Source: Boudabousia tangfeifanii (GTDB lineage: Bacteria > Actinomycetota > Actinomycetes > Actinomycetales > Actinomycetaceae). Taken from it: a DNA stretch of 64,000 nucleotides. A model generated the notes under the pieces. The model searched no databases and was not told the DNA's origin. It worked only from the letters and a program-made list of their open reading frames with translations. The stretch covers positions 496,001-560,000 of the forward strand of contig NZ_CP017812.1 in NCBI RefSeq assembly GCF_001856685.1. The letters are read 5' to 3'. Shown here piece after piece: positions 33,596 to 47,226 of the stretch (positions are counted from its first letter, which is position 1; every line of letters begins with the position of its first letter). A program made the position numbers and the translations under genes.

Positions 33596-36500
33596 TTGAC
33601 TGCAATGAGTCAATCTGCCGCTATTTTGCCTTCGGGCCGCTTGTCATTCGCCAAGCTTCGTGAGCCCCTCTCCGCCCCCAACCTCTTGGACGTTCAGATT
33701 CAGTCCTTCGAATGGTTGCTGGGCCTTGATAACTGGAAAGCCCGCGTCGAAGCATCCAAGCAGGATGGTTCGGTCAACGCCGTTCCAGACATCTCCGGTT
33801 TGCAGGAAATCTTCGACGAAATCTCTCCGATTGAAGACTTTGCCCAGACCATGTCCTTGTCGTTCTCAGACTTCACCTTGGAAGCACCTAAGCTCACCGC
33901 CGACGAGTGCCGCCTAAAGGACAAGACCTACGCCGCCCCACTGTACGTGACGGCCGAATTTAACAACTACAACACTGGCGAAATCAAGGGCCAGACCGTC
34001 TTCATGGGCGACTTCCCCTTGATGACCGAACGCGGTACCTTCATTATTAACGGTACCGAACGTGTGGTCGTTTCCCAGCTGGTTCGTTCCCCAGGCGTTT
34101 ACTTCGAACGCGGTGCGGATCGTTCCTCCGATAAGGAAGTTTTCTCCACCAAGGTCATCCCTTCGCGTGGTGCTTGGCTCGAGCTCGAAATCGACAAGCG
34201 TGACACCGTCACCGTTCGTGTCGACCGCAAGCGTAAGCAGCCAATCAGCCACTTCTTATTGGCCATCGGCATGACCATGAGTGAAATCCAAGAAGAATTC
34301 AAGGATTTCCCAGTCTTGCTAGCCGGTCTCGAAGGTGACAACATTCAGGACACTGATTCCGCCCTCGTCGATCTTTACAAGAAGTTGCGCCCAGGTGAAC
34401 CTGCCTCCGTCGAGGCCGGCCGCACCCTACTAAACAACTTCTACTTCAACCCTAAGCGCTATGACTTGGCTAAGGTGGGTCGCTTCAAGATCAACACCAA
34501 GCTCGGTCTCGGGGCTGAACTATCCGAAAACACTCTTCGTCGCGAAGACATCATCACCACTGTGAAGTACCTCTTGGCTCTCCACAAGGGCGACGAGTTC
34601 TTGCACGTAGACGTTGACGGTCAGGATCACGACGTTCGCGTTGAATCCGACGATATCGACCACTTCGGTAACCGTCGTATTCGCGCCGTTGGTGAACTCA
34701 TCCAGGGTCAGGTTCGTACCGGTTTCGCTCGCATGGAACGCGTTGTACGTGAACGTATGACCACCCAGGAAGCTGAAGCCATTACCCCACAGTCCCTGAT
34801 CAACATCCGCCCAGTAGTGGCCTCCATCAAGGAATTCTTCGGTACCTCGCAGCTCTCGCAGTTCATGGACCAGAACAACCCCTTGGCTGGTATCACTCAC
34901 AAGCGTCGTCTTTCCGCCCTCGGTCCTGGTGGTCTTTCCCGTGACCGTGCCGGCATGGAAGTCCGAGACGTGCACCCCACCCACTACGGCCGTATGTGCC
35001 CGATTGAAACCCCTGAAGGTCCAAACATTGGTTTGATTGGTTCGCTCGCTACCTTCGCGCGCATCAACCCCTTCGGTTTCGTCGAAACCCCATACCGTGT
35101 GGTTAAGAACGGTCAGGTTACTGACGAAGTTCACTACCTCACCGCGACCCAGGAAGATCGCAAGGTCATCGCGCAGGCTTCGGCTGCTCTTGACGAGGCC
35201 GGCAAGTTCGTGGAAGACCAGGTTCTTTGCCGTTTGGCCGGTTCCGACCCAGCCCTCTTCCCAGCTGACGAAGTAGATTACATGGACGTTTCGGCCCGCC
35301 AGATGGTGTCGGTTGCAACCGCCATGATTCCATTCCTCGAACACGACGACGCTAACCGCGCGTTGATGGGCGCTAACATGCAGCGTCAGGCCGTGCCGTT
35401 GTTGGTACCGGAAGCACCACTTGTTGGTACCGGTATGGAACAGCGTGCCGCCGTTGACGCTGGTGACGTGATCGTTGCTCACCGCGCTGGTGTCGTTCAG
35501 GAAGTTTGCGCCGACTTCGTGGTCATCATGACTGACGAGGGCGAACGCGACTACTACTACATGGAGAAGTTCCAGCGTTCGAACCAGGGCAACTGCACCA
35601 ACCACCATGTGGTCGTTGACGAAGGTCAGCGTATCGAGGTTGGCCAGGTCATCGCCGATGGCCCAGCAACCGACGGTGGCGAACTCGCCCTCGGCAAGAA
35701 CCTGCTCGTGGCCTTCATGCCATGGGAAGGCTTGAACTACGAAGATGCGATTATTTTGTCGCAGCGCGTAGTACAGGACGACGTGCTGACCTCCATCCAC
35801 ATTGAAGAACACGAAATTGACGCTCGTGAAACCAAGCTCGGTGACGAAGAAATCACCCGCGACATCCCGAATGTTTCGGAAGAAGCTCTCTCTCACCTAG
35901 ACGAACGCGGCATTATCCGCATCGGTGCTGAAGTTTCCGCTGGCGACATTCTCGTTGGTAAGGTCACCCCGAAGGGTGAAACCGAACTCAACTCGGAAGA
36001 ACGCCTTTTGCGCGCCATCTTCGGTGAAAAGGCTCGCGAAGTTCGCGACACCTCCTTGCGTGTGCCACACGGTGAATCCGGTATCGTCATCGGCATTCAC
36101 GAGCACGAGGACGGCGACGACTTGGCCCCAGGTGTCAAGCAACGTGTCCGCGTCTTCATCGCCCAGCGCCGTAAGATCACCGTTGGTGACAAGATGGCAG
36201 GTCGTCACGGTAACAAGGGTGTTGTTTCCAAGGTATTGCCAGTCGAAGACATGCCATTCTTGGAAGACGGTACCCCAGTCGACATCATCTTGAACCCACT
36301 GGGTGTGCCTGGTCGTATGAACGTCGGTCAGGTCCTCGAACTTCACTTGGGTTGGATTGCCGCTCAGGGTTGGGACGTAACCGAAGCGATGAAGGCTGCC
36401 GAAGAGTGGACCAAGCGTCTACCTAAGGAAGCTGCCACCGCCGAGCCACGCACCCGCGTAGCCACCCCGGTATTCGACGGTGTCCGCGACGACGAACTCT

Positions 36501-37084
36501 TGGGCATGCTCGCCCACACCAAGCCAAACCGTGACGGCCAGCGAATGGTCGCTCCTAACGGTAAGGCTCGTTTGTTCGACGGTCGTAGCGGTGAACCTTA
36601 CCCGTACCCGATTTCGGTCGGCTACATGTACATGTTGAAGTTGCACCACTTGGTCGACGACAAGATTCACGCTCGTTCCACTGGTCCTTACTCGATGATT
36701 ACCCAGCAGCCGTTGGGTGGTAAGGCTCAGTTCGGTGGTCAGCGTTTCGGTGAAATGGAAGTTTGGGCGCTGGAAGCTTACGGCGCCGCTTACGCCCTCC
36801 AGGAACTGCTAACCATCAAGTCCGACGACATTACCGGTCGTGTGAAGGTCTACGAGGCGATTGTTAAGGGCGAGGACATTCCTGAGCCTGGCATCCCAGA
36901 ATCCTTCCGCGTTTTGATCCAGGAAATGCGTTCCTTGTGCTTGAACGTAGAAGCCTTGGACTTCGACGGTAACGTGATTGAACTGAAAGACGAAGACGAG
37001 GATGGCCAGCGAGCCACCGAAGAGCTCGGCATCAACCTTGGTGCCCGCCCCGGTGGTGCAGCCAACTCCGTCGACGAGATCTAG
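33596..37084 (+). CDS. rpoB: DNA-directed RNA polymerase subunit beta
   Basis: About 1162 residues. TTG at 33596 is preferred because AGGGAAGGAA lies at 33581-33590; ATG at 33605 is the alternative, and the GTG at 33560 precedes the ribosome binding site. Seen: [18 protein letters not shown], the rifampicin region [23 protein letters not shown] and following, [33 protein letters not shown], and the C-terminal [20 protein letters not shown]. The rifampicin region shows the usual sensitive-type residues ([25 protein letters not shown]). Operon with rpoC. Confidence 0.97.
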   Translation: MTAMSQSAAILPSGRLSFAKLREPLSAPNLLDVQIQSFEWLLGLDNWKARVEASKQDGSVNAVPDISGLQEIFDEISPIEDFAQTMSLSFSDFTLEAPKLTADECRLKDKTYAAPLYVTAEFNNYNTGEIKGQTVFMGDFPLMTERGTFIINGTERVVVSQLVRSPGVYFERGADRSSDKEVFSTKVIPSRGAWLELEIDKRDTVTVRVDRKRKQPISHFLLAIGMTMSEIQEEFKDFPVLLAGLEGDNIQDTDSALVDLYKKLRPGEPASVEAGRTLLNNFYFNPKRYDLAKVGRFKINTKLGLGAELSENTLRREDIITTVKYLLALHKGDEFLHVDVDGQDHDVRVESDDIDHFGNRRIRAVGELIQGQVRTGFARMERVVRERMTTQEAEAITPQSLINIRPVVASIKEFFGTSQLSQFMDQNNPLAGITHKRRLSALGPGGLSRDRAGMEVRDVHPTHYGRMCPIETPEGPNIGLIGSLATFARINPFGFVETPYRVVKNGQVTDEVHYLTATQEDRKVIAQASAALDEAGKFVEDQVLCRLAGSDPALFPADEVDYMDVSARQMVSVATAMIPFLEHDDANRALMGANMQRQAVPLLVPEAPLVGTGMEQRAAVDAGDVIVAHRAGVVQEVCADFVVIMTDEGERDYYYMEKFQRSNQGNCTNHHVVVDEGQRIEVGQVIADGPATDGGELALGKNLLVAFMPWEGLNYEDAIILSQRVVQDDVLTSIHIEEHEIDARETKLGDEEITRDIPNVSEEALSHLDERGIIRIGAEVSAGDILVGKVTPKGETELNSEERLLRAIFGEKAREVRDTSLRVPHGESGIVIGIHEHEDGDDLAPGVKQRVRVFIAQRRKITVGDKMAGRHGNKGVVSKVLPVEDMPFLEDGTPVDIILNPLGVPGRMNVGQVLELHLGWIAAQGWDVTEAMKAAEEWTKRLPKEAATAEPRTRVATPVFDGVRDDELLGMLAHTKPNRDGQRMVAPNGKARLFDGRSGEPYPYPISVGYMYMLKLHHLVDDKIHARSTGPYSMITQQPLGGKAQFGGQRFGEMEVWALEAYGAAYALQELLTIKSDDITGRVKVYEAIVKGEDIPEPGIPESFRVLIQEMRSLCLNVEALDFDGNVIELKDEDEDGQRATEELGINLGARPGGAANSVDEI

Positions 37085-37215
37085 TCCGCAGCTGGGTGGG
37101 AATTAAGGGATTCCCCATTCCCACCCAGCCAGCGCCGAAAACAACAAGCAGCGAGTTGCTTTCGGTCCGAGACAACCATTCCGCTGACCAGGTGCGTACT
37201 ATCTGAGGAGTAACC

Positions 37216-41118
<3,903 letters not shown>

Positions 41119-41142
41119 ACCGTAGTGAACTAACGCAAGCAT

Positions 41143-41186
41143 AAAGGCGGGCGGTAAACACACAATCGTGTTTACCGCCCGCCTTT
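41143..41186 (+). terminator. Terminator after rpoBC
   Basis: Perfect 19-bp stem (AAAGGCGGGCGGTAAACAC and complement), 6-base loop. Very stable. The 41187-41398 gap beyond it holds only a weak GCACAA/TTGTGC dyad near 41293-41318. Confidence 0.92.
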
Positions 41187-41398
41187 GCTATCTCCTCAGG
41201 CCCGTAGCAACCGCTCTAAGCGCAAAGTAGCACCGGATCGTGGGCCACTAGGGATCGAGGTACTTTCGCCGCGCTGGGCAGGATTAGGGGCGCACAACTG
41301 TGAAATTTGAATTGTGCTTGCCGCCTCGCCGTTAGATATGGCTGCTAAGGCCGCGTTCTAGGACTCAGCCAAAAGGCGACCTAGTCAATGCTTTGCGC

Positions 41399-42475
41399 CT
41401 AGAGGGTGTTGGCGTTGGCTCCTACGATTGGCCCGAGGGCGTTGCGCATGCGCTCAAGGATGGGGCCTTGTCCGTTGAGGATAATGTATTCGAGGTTTTC
41501 GGTTTTGCCGACGGTCCCGACTTTTTCTCCGCTGGGGGAGTGGATGCCGATTTTGGCTCCGACGTGCCGGCGGAATTTGAAGGGGATGGCAATGGTGCTG
41601 CCCCCGCGGGCATCGCACATGGCGATGAGCTCTTCTAGGGGCACGAATCCTTCGTTGTTGAAGGAAAGAATCAGGGTGCGGGCTTTTAGCTGTTTGACGA
41701 CCTCGGCGAGGGCCAGCGGCATTTGGTTCTTTTTATTGAACACGCTTTTGGTTTCGTCGTCTTTCGCGTCGACTCGTTTACAGGCGACGCCGTAGTACTC
41801 AGGGTGGTCCCAGCGCACTAGGGTTTCCCAAATGTGGTAGTTGGTGTAGTAGCGGTGCTGGTTGTAGGGCGGATCGAGGTAGGCCAAATCTACTGGTGGT
41901 AGTTCTTGGATTTTTTCGAGGGCGTCACCGCGGATGGCTTTGCCGGTTCCTGGGGTTAGTTCGGGGACTCGTAGTTCGAGGTCTTTGAGTGCGCGTGGGG
42001 CCCACTGTTTAAGATAGGCCATTTGTAGCCCCACGGTTGAATCGACTCGGTCGGCTGCTTCGAGGAGGGAAGTGAGCAGAATGGCCCGTAGTTGGCCGTG
42101 CGGGAAGTTGGCTTCGATGTAGTCGCGAATGGCGTCGATCCGGGCACCGTTTTTGGGGTGGAAGTAGCGGGCTTTTTCGCAGAATACTTCGGTGAAGTAG
42201 CCGGGCGTTGGTGCCAGTTGGTTCAGTTTGGCAATGATGGTGCGAATTTGGTCGAGGTCGATTTTGGTGCAGTCAGCTTCGACATAGCACTGGGAGAGGA
42301 TTTCGGAGTATGAGGCGGTGTCAATTGTGTACGTGAAAGCGCCCGTGCGGCAGAGACTTTGCGCCACGCGGGTGGTGCCAGTGAAAACGTCGACGGCGCT
42401 CACTGGTTTGATGGATTCAAACATTGCTTGCAAACTTGGGATGAGCAAGCGTTTTGATCCCAAGTATTTAATCAC
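41399..42475 (-). CDS. DNA adenine-N6 methyltransferase, D12 class (orphan)
   Basis: 358 residues, GTG start with AAAGGAAT upstream. The SAM-binding motif is DVFTGTTRV near residue 29-37 and the catalytic motif is YLDPPYNQHRYY near residue 197-208, the order found in the D12/Dam class of adenine-N6 methylases. MIKYLGSKRLLIPSL at the N-terminus is the class's first conserved block. No restriction endonuclease, helicase or specificity subunit lies nearby, so it is a solitary methylase within this window. The target sequence cannot be told from the protein. It lies between rpoC and pepN, both housekeeping genes. Confidence 0.88.
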   Translation of the reverse strand: MIKYLGSKRLLIPSLQAMFESIKPVSAVDVFTGTTRVAQSLCRTGAFTYTIDTASYSEILSQCYVEADCTKIDLDQIRTIIAKLNQLAPTPGYFTEVFCEKARYFHPKNGARIDAIRDYIEANFPHGQLRAILLTSLLEAADRVDSTVGLQMAYLKQWAPRALKDLELRVPELTPGTGKAIRGDALEKIQELPPVDLAYLDPPYNQHRYYTNYHIWETLVRWDHPEYYGVACKRVDAKDDETKSVFNKKNQMPLALAEVVKQLKARTLILSFNNEGFVPLEELIAMCDARGGSTIAIPFKFRRHVGAKIGIHSPSGEKVGTVGKTENLEYIILNGQGPILERMRNALGPIVGANANTL

Positions 42476-42541
42476 TACAGATTCCTTTCCCCATCTGCAA
42501 AAGAAATCATAGCAACGTTGAAAATTTTTGGGGCATTGGAA

Positions 42542-42580
42542 AGCGGGTGGGAGACTGCTTTGTAACAGTTCCCACCCGCT
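42542..42580 (-). terminator. Terminator of pepN
   Basis: AGCGGGTGGGA / TCCCACCCGCT stem extended by ACTG/CAGT across one bulged base. It lies about 45 bases past the pepN stop on the minus strand and is followed there by TTTCC. Confidence 0.7.
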
Positions 42581-42623
42581 GGCGACGTGTTAGGCCTTTT
42601 GGCCGCTAGCTTTAACTAGCAGG

Positions 42624-45185
42624 TCACTTGACGGCCTGTACTCGTTCGGAACGCTCGAGGGCGTCGAGGCGTTCGGAGACAACGCGGCGCAAACCAGCCT
42701 GAGTGTTGGACTCAGGGTTGGCTTCCAACCAAGTCTTGGCGGCGGTGACGACTGCATCCTGGCCTTCGAATTCACCTGGTAGCGGTGGGAAGAGAAGGAT
42801 GGCGATGGTCTGTGCCGAGTGGAAGGAGTTGTCCTTCCACATTTGCTTGATGTTTTCGAAGTAACGCTTCACTAGTGGGCGGTACATTTCGGGTTCGAGG
42901 GAGGACTGTGCCCATAGACCCTGCATCATGGCGATGCGGGTGTCGTTAGCAATGTCTTCGGTCATGCAACGGTCGAATACCTCGATCTTGTGGTCGGTGC
43001 CCGGCTTGGAAGCGCGGGCGCGAGCGGCACGCTGCGAACCGGTGAGGGTTGGGTCTTCCTTTTCCATGGCAACGATGGTTTCTTCGTCAGCCTTGCGGTT
43101 GGCCACTAGGGTGTCGAGAGCCAACCACTTGAGTTCGACGTCCATTTCTAGGCCTTCGAGGCTGGTCTTGCCTTCGTAAAGGTCAGCAACCCAGGCAAGC
43201 TGTTCGTCAGTGGTGGCGAAAGCGAAAGCGATCTGGGTGATCTGGCGCTGCAGGTCGGAGCCTGGCTCGGCAGCCTGGGCCAACTTGGCGAGCTCGCCAC
43301 CGGCCAAAGCGTACAGCTCTGGGCGGTCAGCTGGGGCGACGTAAGAGTTCAGTGCGACACTGAGGTTACGTAGCACAAGGCTGGTGAGCATGGAGTTGGT
43401 TTCGACTGGAAGTTCGCGTAGTGCCAACTGGACGAACTTGGCAGCGGCCCATTCGGCGTCGCGGGTCATGTCCCAAGCAGAAGCCATGATGATGCCACGA
43501 GGAAGTGGCTGGGTGAACTTGTCAATGTTCTGGCTGGCAGCTTCCAAGGAGGCTTCGTCTAGACGCACCTTGGTGTAGGTGAGATCGTCATCGTTGAGCA
43601 AGAATACGTCTGGGCGTGGCTTGCCAACGAGTTCTGGGATTTCGGTGCGTTCGCCGTCGACGTCAAGTTCGACGTGGAAGACGCGTTCCATCTCGGTGCC
43701 GGCTTCGTTGAGGGTGTAGCCACCAACAGCCATGCGGTGAGGACGGAGCGAAGCGCCTGCGTTGAAGGATTCCTGCAGAATAGCAACCTTGGTCATGTTG
43801 CCATCGGCATCGGTTTCGATTTCGCTGCGCATGAGGTTAACGCCTGCTTCTTCCAACCAGACCTTGGCCCAAGCGGAAAGATCGCGACCGGAAGCTTCTT
43901 CCAACTTGGAAAGGAGGTCGTTAAGGACGGTGTTGCCCCAAGCATTGGCTTCGAAGTACTTGCGCAAGCCTTCAGTGAAAGCGTCACGACCAACGTAGGA
44001 AGCGAGCTGGCGGAGCACAGCAGCACCCTTAGCGTAGGTAATGCCATCGAAGTTGGTTTCCACATCTTCGAGGTCGCGAATGTTAGCGACGATCGGGTGG
44101 GTGGTGGGGAGCTGATCCTGGCCCATACCCCAGTCCTTGCGGAGCATGAAGCCGGTCCAAGCATCTTCCCAACGGGTAGCTTCGGTCAGGGCTAGGTGAG
44201 ACATGTATTCGGCGAAGGACTCGTTGAGCCAGAGGTCGTTCCACCAGTTCATGGTGACGAGGTCACCGAACCACATGTGGGCGAGTTCGTGCAAGATGGT
44301 GTTGGCACGGCCTTCAATCTGAGCCTCGGTGGGCTTAACACGCCAGAGGTATTCGTCGCGGAAGGTTACGCAGCCAGCATTTTCCATGGCGCCAGCGTTG
44401 TATTCTGGGACGAAAATCTGGTCGTACTTGCTGAACGGGTAGGGGTGACCGTACTCGGCCTCGAAGAACTTGAAGCCACGACGGGTGATGTCCATGATTT
44501 CGTCAGCGTCGAGGTATTCCTCAAGGGAAGGACGGCAGTAAACGCCTAGCGGGATGGTGCGGCCATCAGCGGAGGTGAGTTCACCGGTCTTGCCGACGTA
44601 TGGGCCGGCCACAATGGCGGTGATGTAGGTGGAGATCTTCTCGCAAGGAGCGAACTCGAAAACGGCCTTGTCGCCCTCGAAACGTGGCTCGGGAGTGGCG
44701 GAGTTCGAGAAGACGGTCCAGTGCTTCGGGGTGGTGACAGTGAACTGGAAGGTAGCCTTCAAGTTTGGCTGTTCGAAAGTGGCGTAGACGCGACGAGCAT
44801 CAGGTACCTCGAACTGGCTGTAGGTGTAGGCTTCGCCGTCCACTGGGTCCACGAAGCGGTGCAAACCTTCACCAGTGTGCATGTAGCGGCAGTCGGCTTT
44901 CACGGTTACCGTGTTTTCGTCGGCTAGTTCAGGCAAAGCGATCCGGTCATCGGCCCATACCTGGTCGACGTCTAGGGCCTGGCCATTGAGCTCAACACTG
45001 TGAACGTTTTCAGCAACGAGGTCGAGGAAGGTGCTGGCCCCAGCCTTAGCAGTAAAGTTAATGGTGGTTTCGGACCCAAAGAGGGTATCCCCTTGAGTTA
45101 GGTCCAAAGCCGCTTGATAGTTTTTAACGGTAACAAGTTCCGCGCGCTCCATAGCTTCTTCGCGGGTGAGGTTCTTTCCAGGCAT
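42624..45185 (-). CDS. pepN: Aminopeptidase N (M1 zinc metallopeptidase)
   Basis: 853 residues from the ATG at 45185 (MPGKNLTREEAMERAEL), which has AAAGGGG just upstream; an ATG 45 bases further up would add a basic, non-conserved stretch. Seen: the exopeptidase motif AGAMENAGCVTF, the zinc site HELAHMWFGDLV with the distal glutamate in WLNESFAEY, and the downstream catalytic tyrosine region. It is an intracellular enzyme removing N-terminal residues from peptides. The C-terminal half is the helical ERAP1-like domain typical of actinobacterial PepN. Monocistronic. Confidence 0.95.
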   Translation of the reverse strand: MPGKNLTREEAMERAELVTVKNYQAALDLTQGDTLFGSETTINFTAKAGASTFLDLVAENVHSVELNGQALDVDQVWADDRIALPELADENTVTVKADCRYMHTGEGLHRFVDPVDGEAYTYSQFEVPDARRVYATFEQPNLKATFQFTVTTPKHWTVFSNSATPEPRFEGDKAVFEFAPCEKISTYITAIVAGPYVGKTGELTSADGRTIPLGVYCRPSLEEYLDADEIMDITRRGFKFFEAEYGHPYPFSKYDQIFVPEYNAGAMENAGCVTFRDEYLWRVKPTEAQIEGRANTILHELAHMWFGDLVTMNWWNDLWLNESFAEYMSHLALTEATRWEDAWTGFMLRKDWGMGQDQLPTTHPIVANIRDLEDVETNFDGITYAKGAAVLRQLASYVGRDAFTEGLRKYFEANAWGNTVLNDLLSKLEEASGRDLSAWAKVWLEEAGVNLMRSEIETDADGNMTKVAILQESFNAGASLRPHRMAVGGYTLNEAGTEMERVFHVELDVDGERTEIPELVGKPRPDVFLLNDDDLTYTKVRLDEASLEAASQNIDKFTQPLPRGIIMASAWDMTRDAEWAAAKFVQLALRELPVETNSMLTSLVLRNLSVALNSYVAPADRPELYALAGGELAKLAQAAEPGSDLQRQITQIAFAFATTDEQLAWVADLYEGKTSLEGLEMDVELKWLALDTLVANRKADEETIVAMEKEDPTLTGSQRAARARASKPGTDHKIEVFDRCMTEDIANDTRIAMMQGLWAQSSLEPEMYRPLVKRYFENIKQMWKDNSFHSAQTIAILLFPPLPGEFEGQDAVVTAAKTWLEANPESNTQAGLRRVVSERLDALERSERVQAVK

Positions 45186-45201
45186 TTTGCCCCTTTCAAA
45201 T

Positions 45202-45229
45202 AGCTTATGCTTTACCCTCCATTTTGACA
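45202..45229 (-). promoter_or_regulatory. Probable promoter of pepN
   Basis: On the minus strand TGTCAA (45229-45224), 16-base spacer, TAAGCT (45207-45202). The -35 is the same as that proposed for fprA. Confidence 0.4.
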
Positions 45230-45336
45230 CGCGACCTTACTTGCCGAGGGCGCATCCCGTCTGTTTTCGCCACTGGCACAAGTGTGATTTAGCCCGAAAC
45301 TAATGTTGCTGGGGCAGGTGTTTATCGCCTCTCAAA

Positions 45337-45393
45337 GAGATTAAGTCACGCATAGATTTAACGATGAGAGATTAAGTCCAAACTGCTTTAATC
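45337..45393. repeat. Direct repeats GAGATTAAGTC with an inverted half-site
   Basis: Exact 11-bp copies at 45337-45347 and 45368-45378 are 31 bases apart, close to three helical turns. An inverted TTTAATC lies at 45387-45393, just before the -35 of the next gene. They look like regulator binding sites. Confidence 0.6.
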
Positions 45394-45401
45394 GCATTCG
45401 A

Positions 45402-45430
45402 TTGAAAGCGGGTGAAAGTGCCCCTAGACT
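45402..45430 (+). promoter_or_regulatory. Promoter of the DUF885 gene, leaderless
   Basis: TTGAAA (45402-45407), 17-base spacer, TAGACT (45425-45430). The start falls on the ATG at 45437, and there is no ribosome binding site. Confidence 0.65.
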
Positions 45431-45436
45431 AAGCAC

Positions 45437-47059
45437 ATGAATATTGATCAAATTGCTGAAGATTTTGTGGAAAAACTGGTGGAGCAATCGCCTGAGTTGG
45501 CTACTGGTTTAGGGGTTGATTTAGGCCAAGATCGCTGGTCAGATTATTCGCCTGAGGGGGTCGAAGCTGACCATGAACTTCATCAAAAAACCTTAGCTGC
45601 GATTGAAAGCGTTCCCTTAAATTCGGCCTCAGATCAAGTTTGTTACGCCGCCATGAAAGATCGCCTAGGTGTCCAAAACGATCAATATCAGCTCGGTGAA
45701 CCATGGCGAAATTTGAACAATATTTCTTGCCCGATTCAGGACGTACGCGACACCATGGCCCAGATGGACCTGACTACGACAGAGGGTAAAGCTAACCTGG
45801 CGGCTCGTCTTTCTCGCATGTCCGAGGCCTTTACCGGTTACGCCCAAACCCTCAAAGTGGGCGTGGAAAAAGGTCTCACCCCAGCATTACGCCAAGTTCA
45901 GGCGGGGATCAATCAGCTTGAGGCGCTCAGCGCCCAAACTTCACTACTTGATACTTACGCCGAGGCGTCCTCGGCCACCCAAGAAACCCTGACAGCAGCA
46001 AAAGCCGCCTGCCAGGAATTAGCTGACTTCCTCAAACGCGAGGTAGCCCCACACGCCCAAACAGAAGATGGGGTAGGAGCCGAACGCTACCAGGTCGCCT
46101 CGCACAAATGGGTTGGTCACCAGATCGACCTAGACGAAACCTATGAATGGGGCCAGGCAGAACTCGCTCGAATTATCGCCGAGCAAGAAGCTGTCGCCGC
46201 CGAACTATACGGGCCAGGCACCAGCGTCGAGGAAGCGATCGAACGCCTAAATGCCGACCCTAAATACCAGCTAAAAGGTGTAGACAACCTGCAAGAATGG
46301 ATGCAGCAAACCGCCGATGACGTCATCAGCAAAATGGATGGCGTCCACTTCGACATCCCAGCCGAAATCAAAGAAATCGAATGCTGTATTGATAAAGCGG
46401 GCACCGGCGGCATCTACTACACCGGTCCCTCGGAAGACTTCAGCCGCCCCGGCCGCATGTGGTGGTCCGTACCCGCCGGCGAAGACACCTTTGTGACTTG
46501 GCAAGAACTTACTACCGTCTACCACGAAGGCGTCCCCGGACACCACCTCCAAATCGGGCAGCAAATGGTCGAGGCCGGGCGGCTAAACCGCTGGCGACGA
46601 CAACTGTGCTTCAACTCCGGCCACGCCGAAGGATGGGCGCTCTACTCTGAACGACTTATGGATGAACTTGGCTTCTTCCCTGACCAGGGCTACCGCATGG
46701 GCTTGCTCGACGGGCAACGCCTACGTGCTGCCCGCGTCGTCCTCGACATTGGCGTCCACACCGGCAAAATGCGCCCAGATGGCCAAGGCAAATGGGACGG
46801 AGAATACGCTTGGGAATTCATGAAACAAAACGTGGCCATGGCCCCGGGCTTCCTCCGCTTTGAAGTTGACCGCTACCTTGGCTGGCCCGGACAAGCCCCC
46901 TCCTACAAGGTTGGGCAGCGCCTGTGGGAAAACTTGCGCGATGAGTACTTGTCCCAAGGACTCGGGGATCTCAAAGACTTCCACCGAGTAGCGCTACGCG
47001 AAGGTACCTTGCCGATGCAAGTCCTCGCCGACGTCGTTCTTGGAAAAAACGCCAAGTAG
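45437..47059 (+). CDS. DUF885 family protein, putative zinc peptidase
   Basis: 540 residues, mostly helical, no signal peptide. The family motif TTVYHEGVPGHHLQIGQQM near residue 358-376 contains HExxxHH, and CFNSGHAEGWALYSERLMDE follows as the second conserved block with a glutamate expected to complete a metal site. DUF885 proteins are thought to be metallocarboxypeptidase-like but few are characterised. Translation probably begins on a leaderless mRNA. Monocistronic, ending at a large hairpin shared with the convergent CapA-like gene. Confidence 0.88.
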   Translation: MNIDQIAEDFVEKLVEQSPELATGLGVDLGQDRWSDYSPEGVEADHELHQKTLAAIESVPLNSASDQVCYAAMKDRLGVQNDQYQLGEPWRNLNNISCPIQDVRDTMAQMDLTTTEGKANLAARLSRMSEAFTGYAQTLKVGVEKGLTPALRQVQAGINQLEALSAQTSLLDTYAEASSATQETLTAAKAACQELADFLKREVAPHAQTEDGVGAERYQVASHKWVGHQIDLDETYEWGQAELARIIAEQEAVAAELYGPGTSVEEAIERLNADPKYQLKGVDNLQEWMQQTADDVISKMDGVHFDIPAEIKEIECCIDKAGTGGIYYTGPSEDFSRPGRMWWSVPAGEDTFVTWQELTTVYHEGVPGHHLQIGQQMVEAGRLNRWRRQLCFNSGHAEGWALYSERLMDELGFFPDQGYRMGLLDGQRLRAARVVLDIGVHTGKMRPDGQGKWDGEYAWEFMKQNVAMAPGFLRFEVDRYLGWPGQAPSYKVGQRLWENLRDEYLSQGLGDLKDFHRVALREGTLPMQVLADVVLGKNAK

Positions 47060-47070
47060 ATAAAAACTTA

Positions 47071-47120
47071 GCAGGTGGGTTTGCTGACCGAGGGCGTCCT
47101 CGGTAAGCAAACCCACCTGC
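47071..47120. terminator. Bidirectional terminator with embedded GTCCTCG/CGAGG pair
   Basis: 15-bp outer stem (GCAGGTGGGTTTGCT and complement), one mismatch, then ACCGAGG/CCTCGGT with a GCGT loop. It sits between two convergent genes. The remaining 106 bases before 47227 show nothing further. Confidence 0.82.
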
Positions 47121-47226
47121 GGCAAAACCCCAAATTTTTCCAGCAAACAGTTAAAACAAAGTCAACTTGGCTGGCAAAGTCTAGTGCGCCTAGGGGATTT
47201 GCCTACCAAATGCTGAGCGTCAGGTA

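Noticed and set aside
34520..35896. 458-residue open frame antisense to rpoB
   Set aside because: Shadow of strongly biased codon use in rpoB. The product has no recognisable motif.
41187..41398. Search for a small RNA or gene between rpoC and the methyltransferase
   Set aside because: Only a weak GCACAA/TTGTGC dyad is visible; no promoter, start or terminator set supports a gene.
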